The notes: generated from the sequence alone by a model not told the origin. A DNA stretch of 64,000 bases from Veillonella intestinalis (GCF_943193155.1 NZ_CALPDB010000004.1:186001-250000), one strand, 5' to 3'; shown: positions 1 through 8,887, counted from the stretch's first letter. Program-made: numbers and translations.

Positions 1-399
1 TGGGGCATCATAATAGTAGAAGGTCGCATTTTTTACAGTTATTTCTGTAATGTGATGGGGGGAGAGCATACTTTCTGGTGGAAAGCCATCAGGAATAGCC
101 CCTTTAATAGCCACCCCGTTGTCCATATAGAGTACCGTAAAAACACCATCTTGGAAGGGTCTAAAACGCATCAAATTATCGGCTGTGTTGATAACTCGTG
201 ATTGCAAGGTACTACGCATTTCAGAGTCTTCCCACAATTGTGTAAATTGTAGAATGAAGACGGATAGCATGAGTAACATAAGGAGCAAAAAGATAGAGTA
301 CCAACCAGTGATTTTTAAAGTAATGGGCAATCGGTTAAAAGGATTGCCTAAGAGTCCGTTTTCGTTGCGGACAAAGAGGGAACGAAACCAGTGTCCCAT
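1..399 (-). CDS. Two-component sensor histidine kinase, N-terminal part (cut by window edge)
   Basis: Open frame of 133 codons running off the left edge. Its ATG lies 20 bases after the stop of the response regulator gene, so the two form one unit on the minus strand. The start reads MGHWFRSLFVRNENG; a hydrophobic membrane segment follows at about residues 33-52, then a sequence that looks extracytoplasmic and ends at the edge. The kinase domains (HisKA, HATPase) would lie outside the window. The call rests on position directly behind an OmpR-type regulator and on the membrane-plus-sensor layout. The signal sensed cannot be told. Confidence 0.75.
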   Translation of the reverse strand, partial: MGHWFRSLFVRNENGLLGNPFNRLPITLKITGWYSIFLLLMLLMLSVFILQFTQLWEDSEMRSTLQSRVINTADNLMRFRPFQDGVFTVLYMDNGVAIKGAIPDGFPPESMLSPHHITEITVKNATFYYYDAP

Positions 400-418
400 T
401 CCCTGCAAATTTGATTCC

Positions 419-1093
419 TTATTCTTCCACTTTGAACACATAGCCAACACCTCGTACGGTATGAATTAATTTGGCTTCGTCGGCTACGTCAAGTTTCTTA
501 CGCAAGTCTTTAATATATACATCTATTAAGTTAGAATAACTTTCATAATCATATTCCCATACATGGTCAAGGATTTGTTGACGGGATAATACGATGTTTA
601 CATTACTTGCTAAATAATATAATAGGTCGAATTCTTTGGCTGTTAATACTAACTCATGGCCATGTAAAGTAGCGGTACGACTTTGGCTATTGATTGTCAA
701 AGGACCAGCTTCTAAATCATTGTGAGCATGGTTGTAGCTACGACGAGATAAGGCGTAGATACGAGCAATTAACTCTTCAAATTCAAAAGGTTTTACTAAA
801 TAGTCATCTCCACCATGATTAAAACCTTTGATTTTATCTTGAAGGGCATCTTTCGCTGTTAAGAATAAAACGGGTGTTTTATTACCTTCTTGGCGCAAAT
901 GTTGTACTACTGTGAAACCATCCATTTTAGGGATCATTACGTCCATTACAACAACATCATAGCTGGATGTATTGATATGGTCTAATGCGGTCTCACCGTC
1001 AAAACAGCAGTCTACTGTCATGGACTCTACGCGGAGGCGTTTGGCGATAATATTATTTAACATTTCTTCGTCTTCAACTAGTAAAACTTTCAT
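419..1093 (-). CDS. OmpR/PhoB-family response regulator
   Basis: 224 residues, the normal length for this family. The receiver domain (about 1-120) has the acidic pair near residues 7-9 (VEDEE), the phosphoacceptor Asp51 in VVVMDVMIPK, the conserved Thr/Ala (LTAKD) and the Lys of LVKPF. The C-terminal winged-helix DNA-binding domain (about 128-222) ends in the typical VRGVGYVFK. A good ribosome site (AGGAG) precedes the ATG. It is followed by its probable partner kinase. It lies back to back with the fumarate reductase operon across 600 bases, but nothing shows that it controls that operon. Confidence 0.92.
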   Translation of the reverse strand: MKVLLVEDEEMLNNIIAKRLRVESMTVDCCFDGETALDHINTSSYDVVVMDVMIPKMDGFTVVQHLRQEGNKTPVLFLTAKDALQDKIKGFNHGGDDYLVKPFEFEELIARIYALSRRSYNHAHNDLEAGPLTINSQSRTATLHGHELVLTAKEFDLLYYLASNVNIVLSRQQILDHVWEYDYESYSNLIDVYIKDLRKKLDVADEAKLIHTVRGVGYVFKVEE

Positions 1094-1696
1094 ATAATCA
1101 CTCCTGTCTTACAGAAATAAGCCTGTTTCACACCCAATATGGAAGGTAACAGACTATAATCAAACACAAATATATTTGATGCTCTTCGTAATTAATTATA
1201 ACAATTAATTAATAGCAATTTTATGCGCCCAGTATAACGTAAGGGAATGAACTCATTATGAAGAGATATCCTTTGGGCATTAAATTTATGATAACTAAAT
1301 TGTGCACCTTTGTGTTTTATGCATAGATTAGACGTTTTTTGGACGTTTAAAGGAAAAACAGAAAAAAACAGAAAAAAACGATGATAATGGTTTTCGTTTA
1401 GTTATTACTTTTTTCTATTCTGAAATATAAAAGAATAGAATACATATAAAATAAACGTTGATTTACTGGGAAATGACAGTTGTATATGCATTAATTATAC
1501 CCTAAATTGAAGGGAATTAACTAATTGATATAAATTATCATTTGTGAAGTATGTTTTCAAGTATGAGTAATTGAGTTTGGACAAAAACCTTTAAAAACCG
1601 CTATAATTAAGTAACAAGCTATAGGATTGGTATGCAACAGGTATCGCATACCGTTAATAAGACTGTAGGAAGTAGGTACAAGTTTAGGAGGTTATT
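1094..1696. other. 600-base AT-rich divergent intergenic region
   Basis: No gene is supported here. The region separates the two-component genes (minus) from the fumarate reductase operon (plus). It holds several inverted repeats: TAATTAAT at 1189-1196 with ATTAATTA at 1204-1211; TTCTATTCT at 1413-1421 with AGAATAGAA at 1432-1440; a 15-base Fur-like dyad at 1526-1540; and GGTATGC/GCATACC at 1629-1652. A candidate promoter lies at 1577-1607. These probably are regulator sites and leader hairpins for the flanking units. Confidence 0.5.
1577..1607 (+). promoter_or_regulatory. Candidate promoter of the fumarate reductase operon
   Basis: TTGGAC at 1577-1582 and a perfect TATAAT at 1602-1607, 19 bases apart, which is longer than ideal. 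The start would fall near 1614, leaving an 80-base leader that contains the GGTATGC/GCATACC hairpin (1629-1652) before the ribosome site AGGAGG. Confidence 0.5.
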
Positions 1697-3415
1697 ATGG
1701 AACAGTTTGATGTTCTAGTAATAGGCAGCGGCGGAGCTGGCCAACGAGCAGCTTTAGAAGCAGCTCATCAAGAAGGTTTGCGCGTTGCTCTTATTACCAA
1801 AATTTTCCCTAGTCGTTCAGCAACGGCTATGGCTCAAGGCGGTATTAATGGCGTATTAAACAATGTAGCAAAAGAAGACACTATTGAAGATCATATCTTT
1901 GATACTGTAAAAGGTAGTGACTATCTTGCTGACCAGGACGCTGTTGAATTCTTTATCAGTCGTTGTCCTGAATTAATCAAAGAACTTGATTACTTTGGTG
2001 TGCCATTCTCCCGTACTAGTGAAAACAAAATTGCACAACGTAATTTCGGTGGTCAAGCATATCCTCGTACATGCTATAGTGCCGATAAAACTGGTCATGT
2101 AATTTTGCATACCTTGTATGAACAATGCTTAAAGGAAAATGTACATTTCCTTCAAGATTGGTACTTATTAGACATCGTAAAAACTGACGACGGCTCTGTA
2201 GGTGGCGTTGTTGCTTGGAATATGAAAGAAGGCCGTGTAGAAAAAATCGCTACTACTGCATTAGTAATCGCTACTGGCGGTGCTGGTCGTATGTACTGGA
2301 CACGTACTTCTAATCCTTACCTTTCTACTGGTGACGGCATGGCAGCTTGCTTCCGCGCTGGTGTAGCTTTGAAAGACCCTGAAATGGTTCAGTTCCATCC
2401 AACTGGTCTTGGTAAGAGCGGTATCTTAATGTCCGAAGCTGTTCGTGGTGAAGGTGGTTACCTCTTAAATAATAAAGGGGAACGTTTTATGAAGGACTAT
2501 GCGCCTAGTAAAATGGAATTAGCACCTCGTGACGTTGTAGCAAAAGCTATCGAAACTGAAATCGCTGAAGGCCGTGGCTTTGGTACTGGTCTTGATGCCT
2601 ATGTAGTAGCTGACGTTCGTCACTTACCAAAAGAAGTTATTCTTGAAAAACTTCATGGTATTCGTGACTTGGCTATCACATTCGAACATGCTGACCCATT
2701 AGTTCAACCAATTCCAATTCGTCCAACTTGTCACTATTCCATGGGCGGTATTGATGTTAACGATTACAAAACTTGCGGTACTTGTGTACCAGGTTTATTT
2801 GCTGCTGGTGAAGCTGCTTGTGTATCCGTACATGGTGCTAACCGTCTTGGTGGTAACTCCTTGGCTGACGCTGTTGTATTCGGTAAAGTAGCTGGTGAAG
2901 GCGCTGTAGATTATGTAAAAAATAATGCAGCTAAAGACGCTACTAAAGCTCTTAATGATGCAGCTAATAGCTGGGAACAAAAATTCCGCGAAGTAACTAG
3001 TCGTACAACTGGTCGTCCTATTGCTGAAATTCGTGATGAAATGGCTCTTTCCATGTGGAATAACGTAGGTATTTTCCGCGAAGAAGCTAAAATGGAAAAA
3101 GAATTAGAAACTTTAAATCGCTTGATTGAAGAATATAAAACTTGCTACGTAGGCGATACTAACCGTACGTTCAATATGGCTTTCGTAAATTACATTGAAG
3201 TTGGTAGCTTGTTAACAGTAGCAAAAGCTGTTACTTTAGGCGCTCTTCGTCGTAAAGAAAGTCGTGGTAGTCACCTTCGTGAAGATTACACGAAACGTGA
3301 TGATGCTAACTTCTTGAATCATACTGTAATTAAACTTAAAGAAGATGGCGAATACGAAGTAGGTCAAAGTGAAGTTGTAATTACCCGCTTCGAACCAAAA
3401 GAAAGGACGTACTAA
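1697..3415 (+). CDS. frdA: Fumarate reductase / succinate dehydrogenase flavoprotein subunit
   Basis: 572 residues, standard length. FAD fold at the N-terminus (GSGGAG at 10-15). Active-site elements are all readable: HPTG, RGEGG, HYSMGGI and GANRLGGNSLAD. In the Escherichia coli FrdA segment PMRSHTVAAEGG the His carries covalent FAD; the matching segment here is PSRSATAMAQGG, so Ala42 replaces that His and FAD is probably bound non-covalently. No Tat or Sec signal, so cytoplasmic. First gene of a three-gene operon, with two bases to the next gene. Reduces fumarate as electron sink, or interconverts with succinate. Start chosen by AGGAGG seven bases upstream. Confidence 0.93.
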   Translation: MEQFDVLVIGSGGAGQRAALEAAHQEGLRVALITKIFPSRSATAMAQGGINGVLNNVAKEDTIEDHIFDTVKGSDYLADQDAVEFFISRCPELIKELDYFGVPFSRTSENKIAQRNFGGQAYPRTCYSADKTGHVILHTLYEQCLKENVHFLQDWYLLDIVKTDDGSVGGVVAWNMKEGRVEKIATTALVIATGGAGRMYWTRTSNPYLSTGDGMAACFRAGVALKDPEMVQFHPTGLGKSGILMSEAVRGEGGYLLNNKGERFMKDYAPSKMELAPRDVVAKAIETEIAEGRGFGTGLDAYVVADVRHLPKEVILEKLHGIRDLAITFEHADPLVQPIPIRPTCHYSMGGIDVNDYKTCGTCVPGLFAAGEAACVSVHGANRLGGNSLADAVVFGKVAGEGAVDYVKNNAAKDATKALNDAANSWEQKFREVTSRTTGRPIAEIRDEMALSMWNNVGIFREEAKMEKELETLNRLIEEYKTCYVGDTNRTFNMAFVNYIEVGSLLTVAKAVTLGALRRKESRGSHLREDYTKRDDANFLNHTVIKLKEDGEYEVGQSEVVITRFEPKERTY

Positions 3416-3416
3416 G

Positions 3417-4373
3417 ATGAGACAGATTACTTATAATATCCATCGTTATAATGAAGGTCGCTCCTATGTACAGACCTATTCCTTTGACTATGAACCAGAT
3501 CGTACAATCCTTTGGGGCCTTCAAAAAATTAAAGATACTATCGATCCAAGCTTAACATTCATCGCTGCTTGCCGTAGTGCGGTTTGTGGCGCTTGCTCCA
3601 TCAAAGTTAATGGTCAAGCTATGCTTGGTTGTGAAAGCAAAATTGACGATATTACTGAACGTTTTGGTAGTGATACGATTGAAATTGCTCCAATCGGTAA
3701 CTTCGATGTAATCCGTGACCTTGCTGTTGACTGGGAAGCTAAAGTTAACCGTCTTAAAACAGTGGCTCCATGGATTTTCATGAAACCTGAATTTAATCGT
3801 GATATGGGTTCTCGTCAAACTCCAGAAGATTTCAAAAAATTTGTTACTAACACAGAATGTATCCTTTGCGGTTGCTGTGCTTCCGAATGTAATAAATTGA
3901 CTGCAAATCGTGAAGACTTCTTGGATCCATATGTATATACAAAAGCAAATCGCTTTGTTCAAGATTCCCGTGATGTTGCACCAATGGCTCACGTAAATCC
4001 TGCTTTTGAAAATGGTCTTTGGAAATGCGTTCATTGCATGAACTGTATCTCCCGTTGTCCAAAACATTTAAAACCAGCTAAAGATATCTCTGAACTTCGT
4101 GCAGTAGCTACTAAAGCTGGCTTGACTAATAAAGGTACTCGCCATGCTATCGCATTCCGTGAAGACCTTATTAAAACAGGCCGCTTGAACGAAGTAACAA
4201 TGAGTCTTAAAACAGATGGTCTTGTAGACTCCGCTAAACAAGGTCTCTACGCTATGCGTCTCTGGGCACATGGTAAGATTAATCCTCTTGAACTTGTAGT
4301 TCCACACAAACCAGTTCAAGGTATTAAGGATGTGCGCACCATTGTTAAAGCAGCAGAGGAGGCAGAAAGATAA
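3417..4373 (+). CDS. frdB: Fumarate reductase iron-sulfur subunit
   Basis: 318 residues, about 70 longer than classical FrdB because of a C-terminal extension. The [2Fe-2S] cysteines are C52, C57, C60 and C72. The second cluster motif is CILCGCCASEC. The third is CVHCMNCISRC: four cysteines where enzymes with a [3Fe-4S] cluster have a non-Cys at the second position, so a [4Fe-4S] cluster is likely here. Such an extra Cys is typical of enzymes that use a CCG-domain subunit instead of a haem membrane anchor. Overlaps the next gene by one base (TAATG). Passes electrons between the CCG subunit and the flavoprotein. Confidence 0.92.
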   Translation: MRQITYNIHRYNEGRSYVQTYSFDYEPDRTILWGLQKIKDTIDPSLTFIAACRSAVCGACSIKVNGQAMLGCESKIDDITERFGSDTIEIAPIGNFDVIRDLAVDWEAKVNRLKTVAPWIFMKPEFNRDMGSRQTPEDFKKFVTNTECILCGCCASECNKLTANREDFLDPYVYTKANRFVQDSRDVAPMAHVNPAFENGLWKCVHCMNCISRCPKHLKPAKDISELRAVATKAGLTNKGTRHAIAFREDLIKTGRLNEVTMSLKTDGLVDSAKQGLYAMRLWAHGKINPLELVVPHKPVQGIKDVRTIVKAAEEAER

Positions 4374-5251
4374 TGAAATACGCATTTTTCCCTGGTTGTG
4401 TACTTGAAGGTGCCGCCAAAGAAGATTTTATCGCCACTGTTGCGGTTGCTAAGAAATTAGGCATTCAAATTGAAGAATTAGAAGGTTGGACTTGCTGTGG
4501 TGCATCCCATGTTCAAGATATCGACCCATTAGGCGTTCTTGCTACGAATGCTCGTAATATTGCTTTAGCTGAAGCACAAGGCGTTCAGTTAATGACAGTT
4601 TGTAACACTTGTACGTTGATGCTTCGTGAAGCTAAAAACGAACTTGATCGCGATGAAACTCAACGCGCTCGCGTTAACAATATTTTAGGTCAAGCGGGCT
4701 TAAAATATAAAGGTACTAGCGATGTAACTCATTTCTTATGGGTATTAATTCGTGATTATGGTTTGAACAACCTAAAAGCTAAAGTTGTTAAACCTTTAAG
4801 TGGCCTTCGTGTGGCTGAATATTATGGTTGCCATATTCTTCGTCCAGCTGAAGAAACTGGTTTTGAAGATTTCCAAATCCCAACTAGTTTAGCTGACGTA
4901 ATCAAAGCTATTGGTGCTACACCAATCGACTTCTCTCGTAAGCTTGATTGCTGTGGTTTCCATGCTGTATATCCAGCTCATGATTCCGTAATGCAAATGA
5001 CTGGTTCCATCAATGCTGATGCAGCTAAAGAAGGGGCTGACTGTGTAGTAACACCTTGCCCACTTTGTCAAATGCAGCTTGATATGTTCCAGAAAGAAGC
5101 AAAACAATATGTTCCAAACGACAAAGATATGCCTATTATTCATATGAGTCAGTTAATCGGTTTAGCATTAGGTATTAGCCCTGCTGAACTTGGTATGACT
5201 AAACGCCATATGACTAGCACTGCAGCTTTGAATCGTTTCGTAGGTGCATAA
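4373..5251 (+). CDS. HdrB/SdhE/MfrE-like CCG-domain subunit of fumarate reductase
   Basis: 292 residues with two CCG domains. The first has FFPGC near the start, WTCCG and CNTC; the second has YYGCH, LDCCGF and CPLC. These motifs bind the non-cubane [4Fe-4S] clusters of heterodisulfide reductase subunit B. The protein replaces SdhC/D: no membrane anchor gene is present. By family knowledge it takes electrons from a quinol (as in MfrABE of epsilonproteobacteria) or from thiols (as in archaeal thiol:fumarate reductase). Which donor applies here cannot be told from sequence. Last gene of the operon, followed by a strong terminator. Confidence 0.88.
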   Translation: MKYAFFPGCVLEGAAKEDFIATVAVAKKLGIQIEELEGWTCCGASHVQDIDPLGVLATNARNIALAEAQGVQLMTVCNTCTLMLREAKNELDRDETQRARVNNILGQAGLKYKGTSDVTHFLWVLIRDYGLNNLKAKVVKPLSGLRVAEYYGCHILRPAEETGFEDFQIPTSLADVIKAIGATPIDFSRKLDCCGFHAVYPAHDSVMQMTGSINADAAKEGADCVVTPCPLCQMQLDMFQKEAKQYVPNDKDMPIIHMSQLIGLALGISPAELGMTKRHMTSTAALNRFVGA

Positions 5252-5294
5252 TATTAGGTAATACAGGTTCTCGTTAGATAGCTTGTACCTATAA

Positions 5295-5336
5295 AAATCC
5301 CCTGTTCATTAAGATGAACAGGGGATTTATTTTTAT
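5295..5336 (+). terminator. Rho-independent terminator of the fumarate reductase operon
   Basis: Perfect 15-base-pair stem (5295-5309 with 5314-5328) closed by a four-base loop and followed by a T-rich run. It lies 44 bases after the last gene. Confidence 0.93.
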
Positions 5337-5356
5337 TAAATTTATATATAATATTT

Positions 5357-5404
5357 AAAAGATGGGCAAAATGTGTTACTAAAAGATGGATAAAATGTGT
5401 TACT
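5357..5404. repeat. Two adjacent 24-base direct repeats
   Basis: Copies at 5357-5380 and 5381-5404 differ at two positions (GGGC versus GGAT). They sit between the frd terminator and the 3' end of the LUD gene, outside any gene. Probably a slippage duplication. Confidence 0.85.
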
Positions 5405-5448
5405 AGTTAAAGGCTTTGTATTTTTACATACAGTTTAAGGCAAGGGGA

Positions 5449-6126
5449 TTAGAAACCTAAGTCTTCATTGATGATAATAATCTCCATAATATCCATATTA
5501 CGCATTTTTTTATAGTAGATTGTTAAGGCATTGCAAATTCGATCAGGTGAAGCACAATCATAACATTTATCTTGACGAATGGCGCAAGGGTTTTTAGTAG
5601 ATTTTTTGTTTTTTACTACATTTTGTGGCGCGGCAATATTCCGTGCACGATAAATGGCTGAGCTTAGGTCAGGCGTGATTTTATTGATGCCTACAACAAA
5701 GAATACTTCTTCTGAACCAAAAAGGGAGCAGGCTACACGATTGCCAGTTCCATCAATATTTACCATTTCCCCTGTTTGGGCTAGGGCATTAACTGAGGTG
5801 AGGAATACGTCTCGTTGCATAGTGCGTAACGCAGTTTGGCGAAAGTTTTCACCGTCTAAGGGGCGTTGGATGTCAGTTATCTCTTTATTCTGTCCTTCTA
5901 AGGCTTCATAGACCTGTATAGTTTGTAAGGTTCTAGAATCGCCTAAGGCCACTCGTTTATTTTGAATTCGTGATTTTAAATAGGCAATAGCCTCTTGGCG
6001 ATTTTCAAAATAATGAACTACAAAATTATTGCGTTCCAAATTTTTAATAGTTTTGTTAATATCAATTGTCATTTCATTTGGTGTAGGATTAGTTACTGCA
6101 TCAATGGTAGTATTTGTATTAGCCAT
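5449..6126 (-). CDS. LUD-domain protein (lactate-utilisation LutC/YkgG family)
   Basis: 225 residues. Family traits: an N-terminal helix with LERNNFVVHYFENRQEA, then VALGDSRTL, MQRDVFLTSVNALAQTGEMVNIDGTGNR and FGSEEVFFVVGINK. The C-terminal part has four cysteines (C181, C188, C191, C198), the pattern seen in stand-alone LUD proteins and likely to bind metal or an Fe-S cluster. LutA and LutB partners are not beside it, so a role in lactate oxidation is inferred only from the family. Ribosome site AAGGAG precedes the ATG. Single gene, divergent from the trp operon. Confidence 0.85.
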   Translation of the reverse strand: MANTNTTIDAVTNPTPNEMTIDINKTIKNLERNNFVVHYFENRQEAIAYLKSRIQNKRVALGDSRTLQTIQVYEALEGQNKEITDIQRPLDGENFRQTALRTMQRDVFLTSVNALAQTGEMVNIDGTGNRVACSLFGSEEVFFVVGINKITPDLSSAIYRARNIAAPQNVVKNKKSTKNPCAIRQDKCYDCASPDRICNALTIYYKKMRNMDIMEIIIINEDLGF

Positions 6127-6227
6127 GGGATTCTCCTTAATGGTTATGAAATGGTATATATAGTATATATAGTGTATATTTGTATTGTACCACGATGAAT
6201 TTATTGTTCCTAGGCGTAAATTTTATC

Positions 6228-6256
6228 TTGACAGATGAGAAAAATCTGTTTATTAT
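6228..6256 (+). promoter_or_regulatory. Promoter of the trp operon
   Basis: Consensus TTGACA at 6228-6233, 17 bases, then TATTAT at 6251-6256 (an overlapping TATAAT lies at 6254-6259). It precedes the T-box leader by about 170 bases. Confidence 0.7.
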
Positions 6257-6423
6257 AATATACAACCTTAGTGGACAGAGTATTACTTCAAAAGGACAAA
6301 CTTGTGGAATTTGTATGTCGTTGAATGTAAACTAAAGACTAATAAGGTTGATTATTTGAGAAGATAGAGAATACTTAGCTGATAAAAAAGAGTGAGAGAC
6401 ATTTGCTAAGTTTTATAATTAAA

Positions 6424-6800
6424 TAAGGTGCTCTTAAACCGTAGAGACGGAGATAAAAATAGGACGTGCACTTACAGAGAGTGAAGGTGGCTGAGATTTC
6501 ACAGAACGCAGCTTATTAAATGGACCGTTGAGGGCGCTAGGAACGATTGGACACTTTGCTTTTAGCTAGATAGCTAGGTATAAGTAAAAGCAATGCGGAT
6601 TTTATGTCTGATTTAGTATGTAGCGACGCGACATTGGCGTTAACAATGAGGGGTATGTTAGTACCCTGCGAATGAGAGGGATATGTATGTAATTAGTTAC
6701 TAGTAGGGTATACTGTAATTATTATAGCTATTCAAACAAGGTGGTACCGCGAGTTTATAAGACCCGCCCTTGGCATGTATTTGCCAAGGGCGTTTTTTTA
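6424..6800 (+). promoter_or_regulatory. Tryptophan-specific T-box leader with terminator
   Basis: The T-box core AAGGTGGTACCGCG is at 6738-6751, directly before a terminator (stem CGCCCTTGGC at 6765-6774 with GCCAAGGGCG at 6783-6792, then seven T). Stem I lies at about 6435-6535 and has the distal part GAGAGTGAAGGTGGCTGAG. The probable specifier is TGG (Trp) at 6521-6523, followed by A and by CCGT, which pairs with ACGG on the 5' side. Uncharged tRNA-Trp would stabilise the antiterminator and turn on the biosynthesis genes. The exact 5' limit is approximate. Confidence 0.93.
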
Positions 6801-6819
6801 TACCCAAAGGAGAGTAAGT

Positions 6820-8340
6820 ATGAGTTCTATATCATTAGAAGAATTAAAAAGATATCAATCAGAATTTCCTATAGTGCCAATTTACAAAGAAATATTTGCT
6901 GATGTACGAACACCTATTTCTGTTTTAAAAGCGTTAAAGAAAGTTAGTAAAACAGCATTTCTATTAGAAAGTGCTGATAATAAAGAGAATTGGGGGCGTT
7001 ATTCGTTTTTAGGCTTTGATCCGCTATTAGAAATTACGTGCAAAGAATCTGTGATGACAATCAAAGGGGTGACGACACAACAGTTTACTACAACAGCGCC
7101 AAATGAAGTGATTCGCCATATTTTAAACGAGTATAAAAGTCCTCAGCTAGCAGGGCTACCTACTTTTACAGGTGGTTTAGTTGGCTACTTTGGCTATGAA
7201 TATATGAGCTATGCAGAACCTACGCTGCAAGAAGGATTTCAGAGACAAAGGGAGCGATTAGCTAAGGTAGATGAGAGTGTTAAACCGAGTTTTAATGATG
7301 TAGATTTAATGCTCTTTGACAAAGTAATTGCTTTTGATCATTACCGCAATAAGATATTTGTAATCGTCAATATTCGGACGGATGAACTGGAGACCAATTA
7401 TTATAAAGGGCAATTAGAATTGGAAAGTTTGGTTAAATTAGTGGTAGCTGGCGAAGAGGCTGAATTAGCTTCAGGGCAACTTCTTACTGAATTTAAGGGT
7501 GAGTTTACAGAAGCTGAATTTATAACAGCTGTAGAGACTGTGAAAACATATATTAAGGAAGGGGATATTTTTCAAGGCGTTCTTTCTAATGGACAGTCAG
7601 CAAAGTTTCAAGGCAGTCTGTTAAATGCCTATCGCGTGTTGCGAACTACAAATCCTTCGCCTTATATGTTCTATTTTAGTAGCCCTCAATTAGAACTTAC
7701 TGGTGCTTCGCCAGAGACATTAGTGAAAGTTCGCCAAGGTCAGGTAGCCACTTTTCCCATAGCTGGTACAATGCCACGAGGGCGGACAGAAGCAGAAGAT
7801 ATAGCATATGAGCAGCAGTTATTGAACGATGAGAAGGAATTGGCAGAGCACAATATGTTAGTTGATTTAGGGCGTAATGATTTAGGCCGTGTATGTCAAT
7901 TTGGTACGGTACAAGTTGAATCATTGCGAGATGTTCAGCGGTTTTCTCATGTTATGCATATTTGTTCCTCTGTTACAGGTACTTTGCGAGACGGAAAGGA
8001 TGCGTTAGATGCTTTAAGTGCTACTTTACCAGCAGGCACTTTATCCGGGGCGCCGAAGATACGGGCGGTTCAAATTTTGCAAGACCTTGAAAAATCACCA
8101 CGCGGTATTTATGCAGGGGCTATCGGCTATATTGATTTTTCAGGTAATATGGATACTTGCATTGGGATTCGCATGGCCGTAGCTAAAGAAGGACAGGTTC
8201 TTGTGCGAGCTGGTGCAGGGATTGTGCAAGATAGTATTGCGGAGCGTGAATATGAAGAAACTCGCAATAAAGCTCAGGCAATGATTGAAGCAATTCAAAA
8301 AGGAGCAATGGTGACAGCCTATGGTATTACTGATAGATAA
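6820..8340 (+). CDS. trpE: Anthranilate synthase component I
   Basis: 506 residues from the ATG at 6820, which has AAAGGAGAG upstream; an earlier in-frame ATG lies inside the terminator and was rejected. The C-terminal chorismate-binding domain carries the usual motifs: IFQGVLSNGQ, PSPYMFYF, GASPETLV, PIAGTMPRG, HNMLVDLGRND, LPAGTLSGAPK and GAIGYIDFSG. It converts chorismate and glutamine-derived ammonia to anthranilate together with TrpG. One change: the usual Q-x-V-x-S motif appears as QGVLSNGQ. First gene of the operon, under T-box control. Its end overlaps trpG by 20 bases. Confidence 0.96.
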   Translation: MSSISLEELKRYQSEFPIVPIYKEIFADVRTPISVLKALKKVSKTAFLLESADNKENWGRYSFLGFDPLLEITCKESVMTIKGVTTQQFTTTAPNEVIRHILNEYKSPQLAGLPTFTGGLVGYFGYEYMSYAEPTLQEGFQRQRERLAKVDESVKPSFNDVDLMLFDKVIAFDHYRNKIFVIVNIRTDELETNYYKGQLELESLVKLVVAGEEAELASGQLLTEFKGEFTEAEFITAVETVKTYIKEGDIFQGVLSNGQSAKFQGSLLNAYRVLRTTNPSPYMFYFSSPQLELTGASPETLVKVRQGQVATFPIAGTMPRGRTEAEDIAYEQQLLNDEKELAEHNMLVDLGRNDLGRVCQFGTVQVESLRDVQRFSHVMHICSSVTGTLRDGKDALDALSATLPAGTLSGAPKIRAVQILQDLEKSPRGIYAGAIGYIDFSGNMDTCIGIRMAVAKEGQVLVRAGAGIVQDSIAEREYEETRNKAQAMIEAIQKGAMVTAYGITDR

Positions 8341-8887
8341 TTATGATAGTTTTTCCTTTAATTTGTACCAATTAATAGGTTCTATGAGTGCGAAGGTAAA
8401 AGTAGTTCGTAGTGATGAACTAACGGTGCCTGAGGTGCTAGCATTACAGCCAAGTCATATTGTATTGTCCCCAGGACCTGGGCGACCTAGTGAGGCGGGC
8501 ATTTATGAAACATTGATTTCAGAAATAAAAGGCAACATTCCTTTGTTGGGCGTATGTTTAGGGCATCAAGCAATTGCTGAAGCCTATGGCGGTACGATTG
8601 GCTATGCTAAAGAGATACTTCATGGTAAGGCCAGTGAGGTTACGCAATTGACGAAATCTGTCTTATTCGAAGATATACCGACTACCTTTCAGGTAGCACG
8701 TTATCATTCGTTAGCAGTAATAGGGGATACGTTACCGAATGACTTAGTAATAACAGCTGAGACAGCGGATGGTGAAATTATGGCGTTAGAACATCGTCAA
8801 TATCCTATTTTTGGAGTACAGTTTCATCCAGAATCAATTTTGACCCCTTGTGGGGCACAATTAATAGAGAATTTTTTAGCCCTATAA
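8321..8887 (+). CDS. trpG: Anthranilate synthase component II (glutamine amidotransferase)
   Basis: 188 residues, a class I glutamine amidotransferase. Starts LLIDNYDSFSFNLYQ; oxyanion motif SPGPGRPSEAG; nucleophile Cys79 in GVCLGHQAIAE; catalytic His and Glu in FGVQFHPES. The gene begins inside the end of trpE (20-base overlap), so translation is coupled and the two subunits should be made in equal amounts. It is not fused to TrpD. It could also serve folate synthesis (PabA role), since these subunits are often shared. Confidence 0.95.
   Translation: MVLLIDNYDSFSFNLYQLIGSMSAKVKVVRSDELTVPEVLALQPSHIVLSPGPGRPSEAGIYETLISEIKGNIPLLGVCLGHQAIAEAYGGTIGYAKEILHGKASEVTQLTKSVLFEDIPTTFQVARYHSLAVIGDTLPNDLVITAETADGEIMALEHRQYPIFGVQFHPESILTPCGAQLIENFLAL

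Noticed and set aside
185-469. 94-codon plus-strand frame
   Set aside because: Antisense to the sensor kinase and regulator genes, which have clear domain support.
1541-1562. Rex-like site TTGTGAA...TTCAA before frd
   Set aside because: Only one half matches and the spacing to the second half is wrong for Rex.
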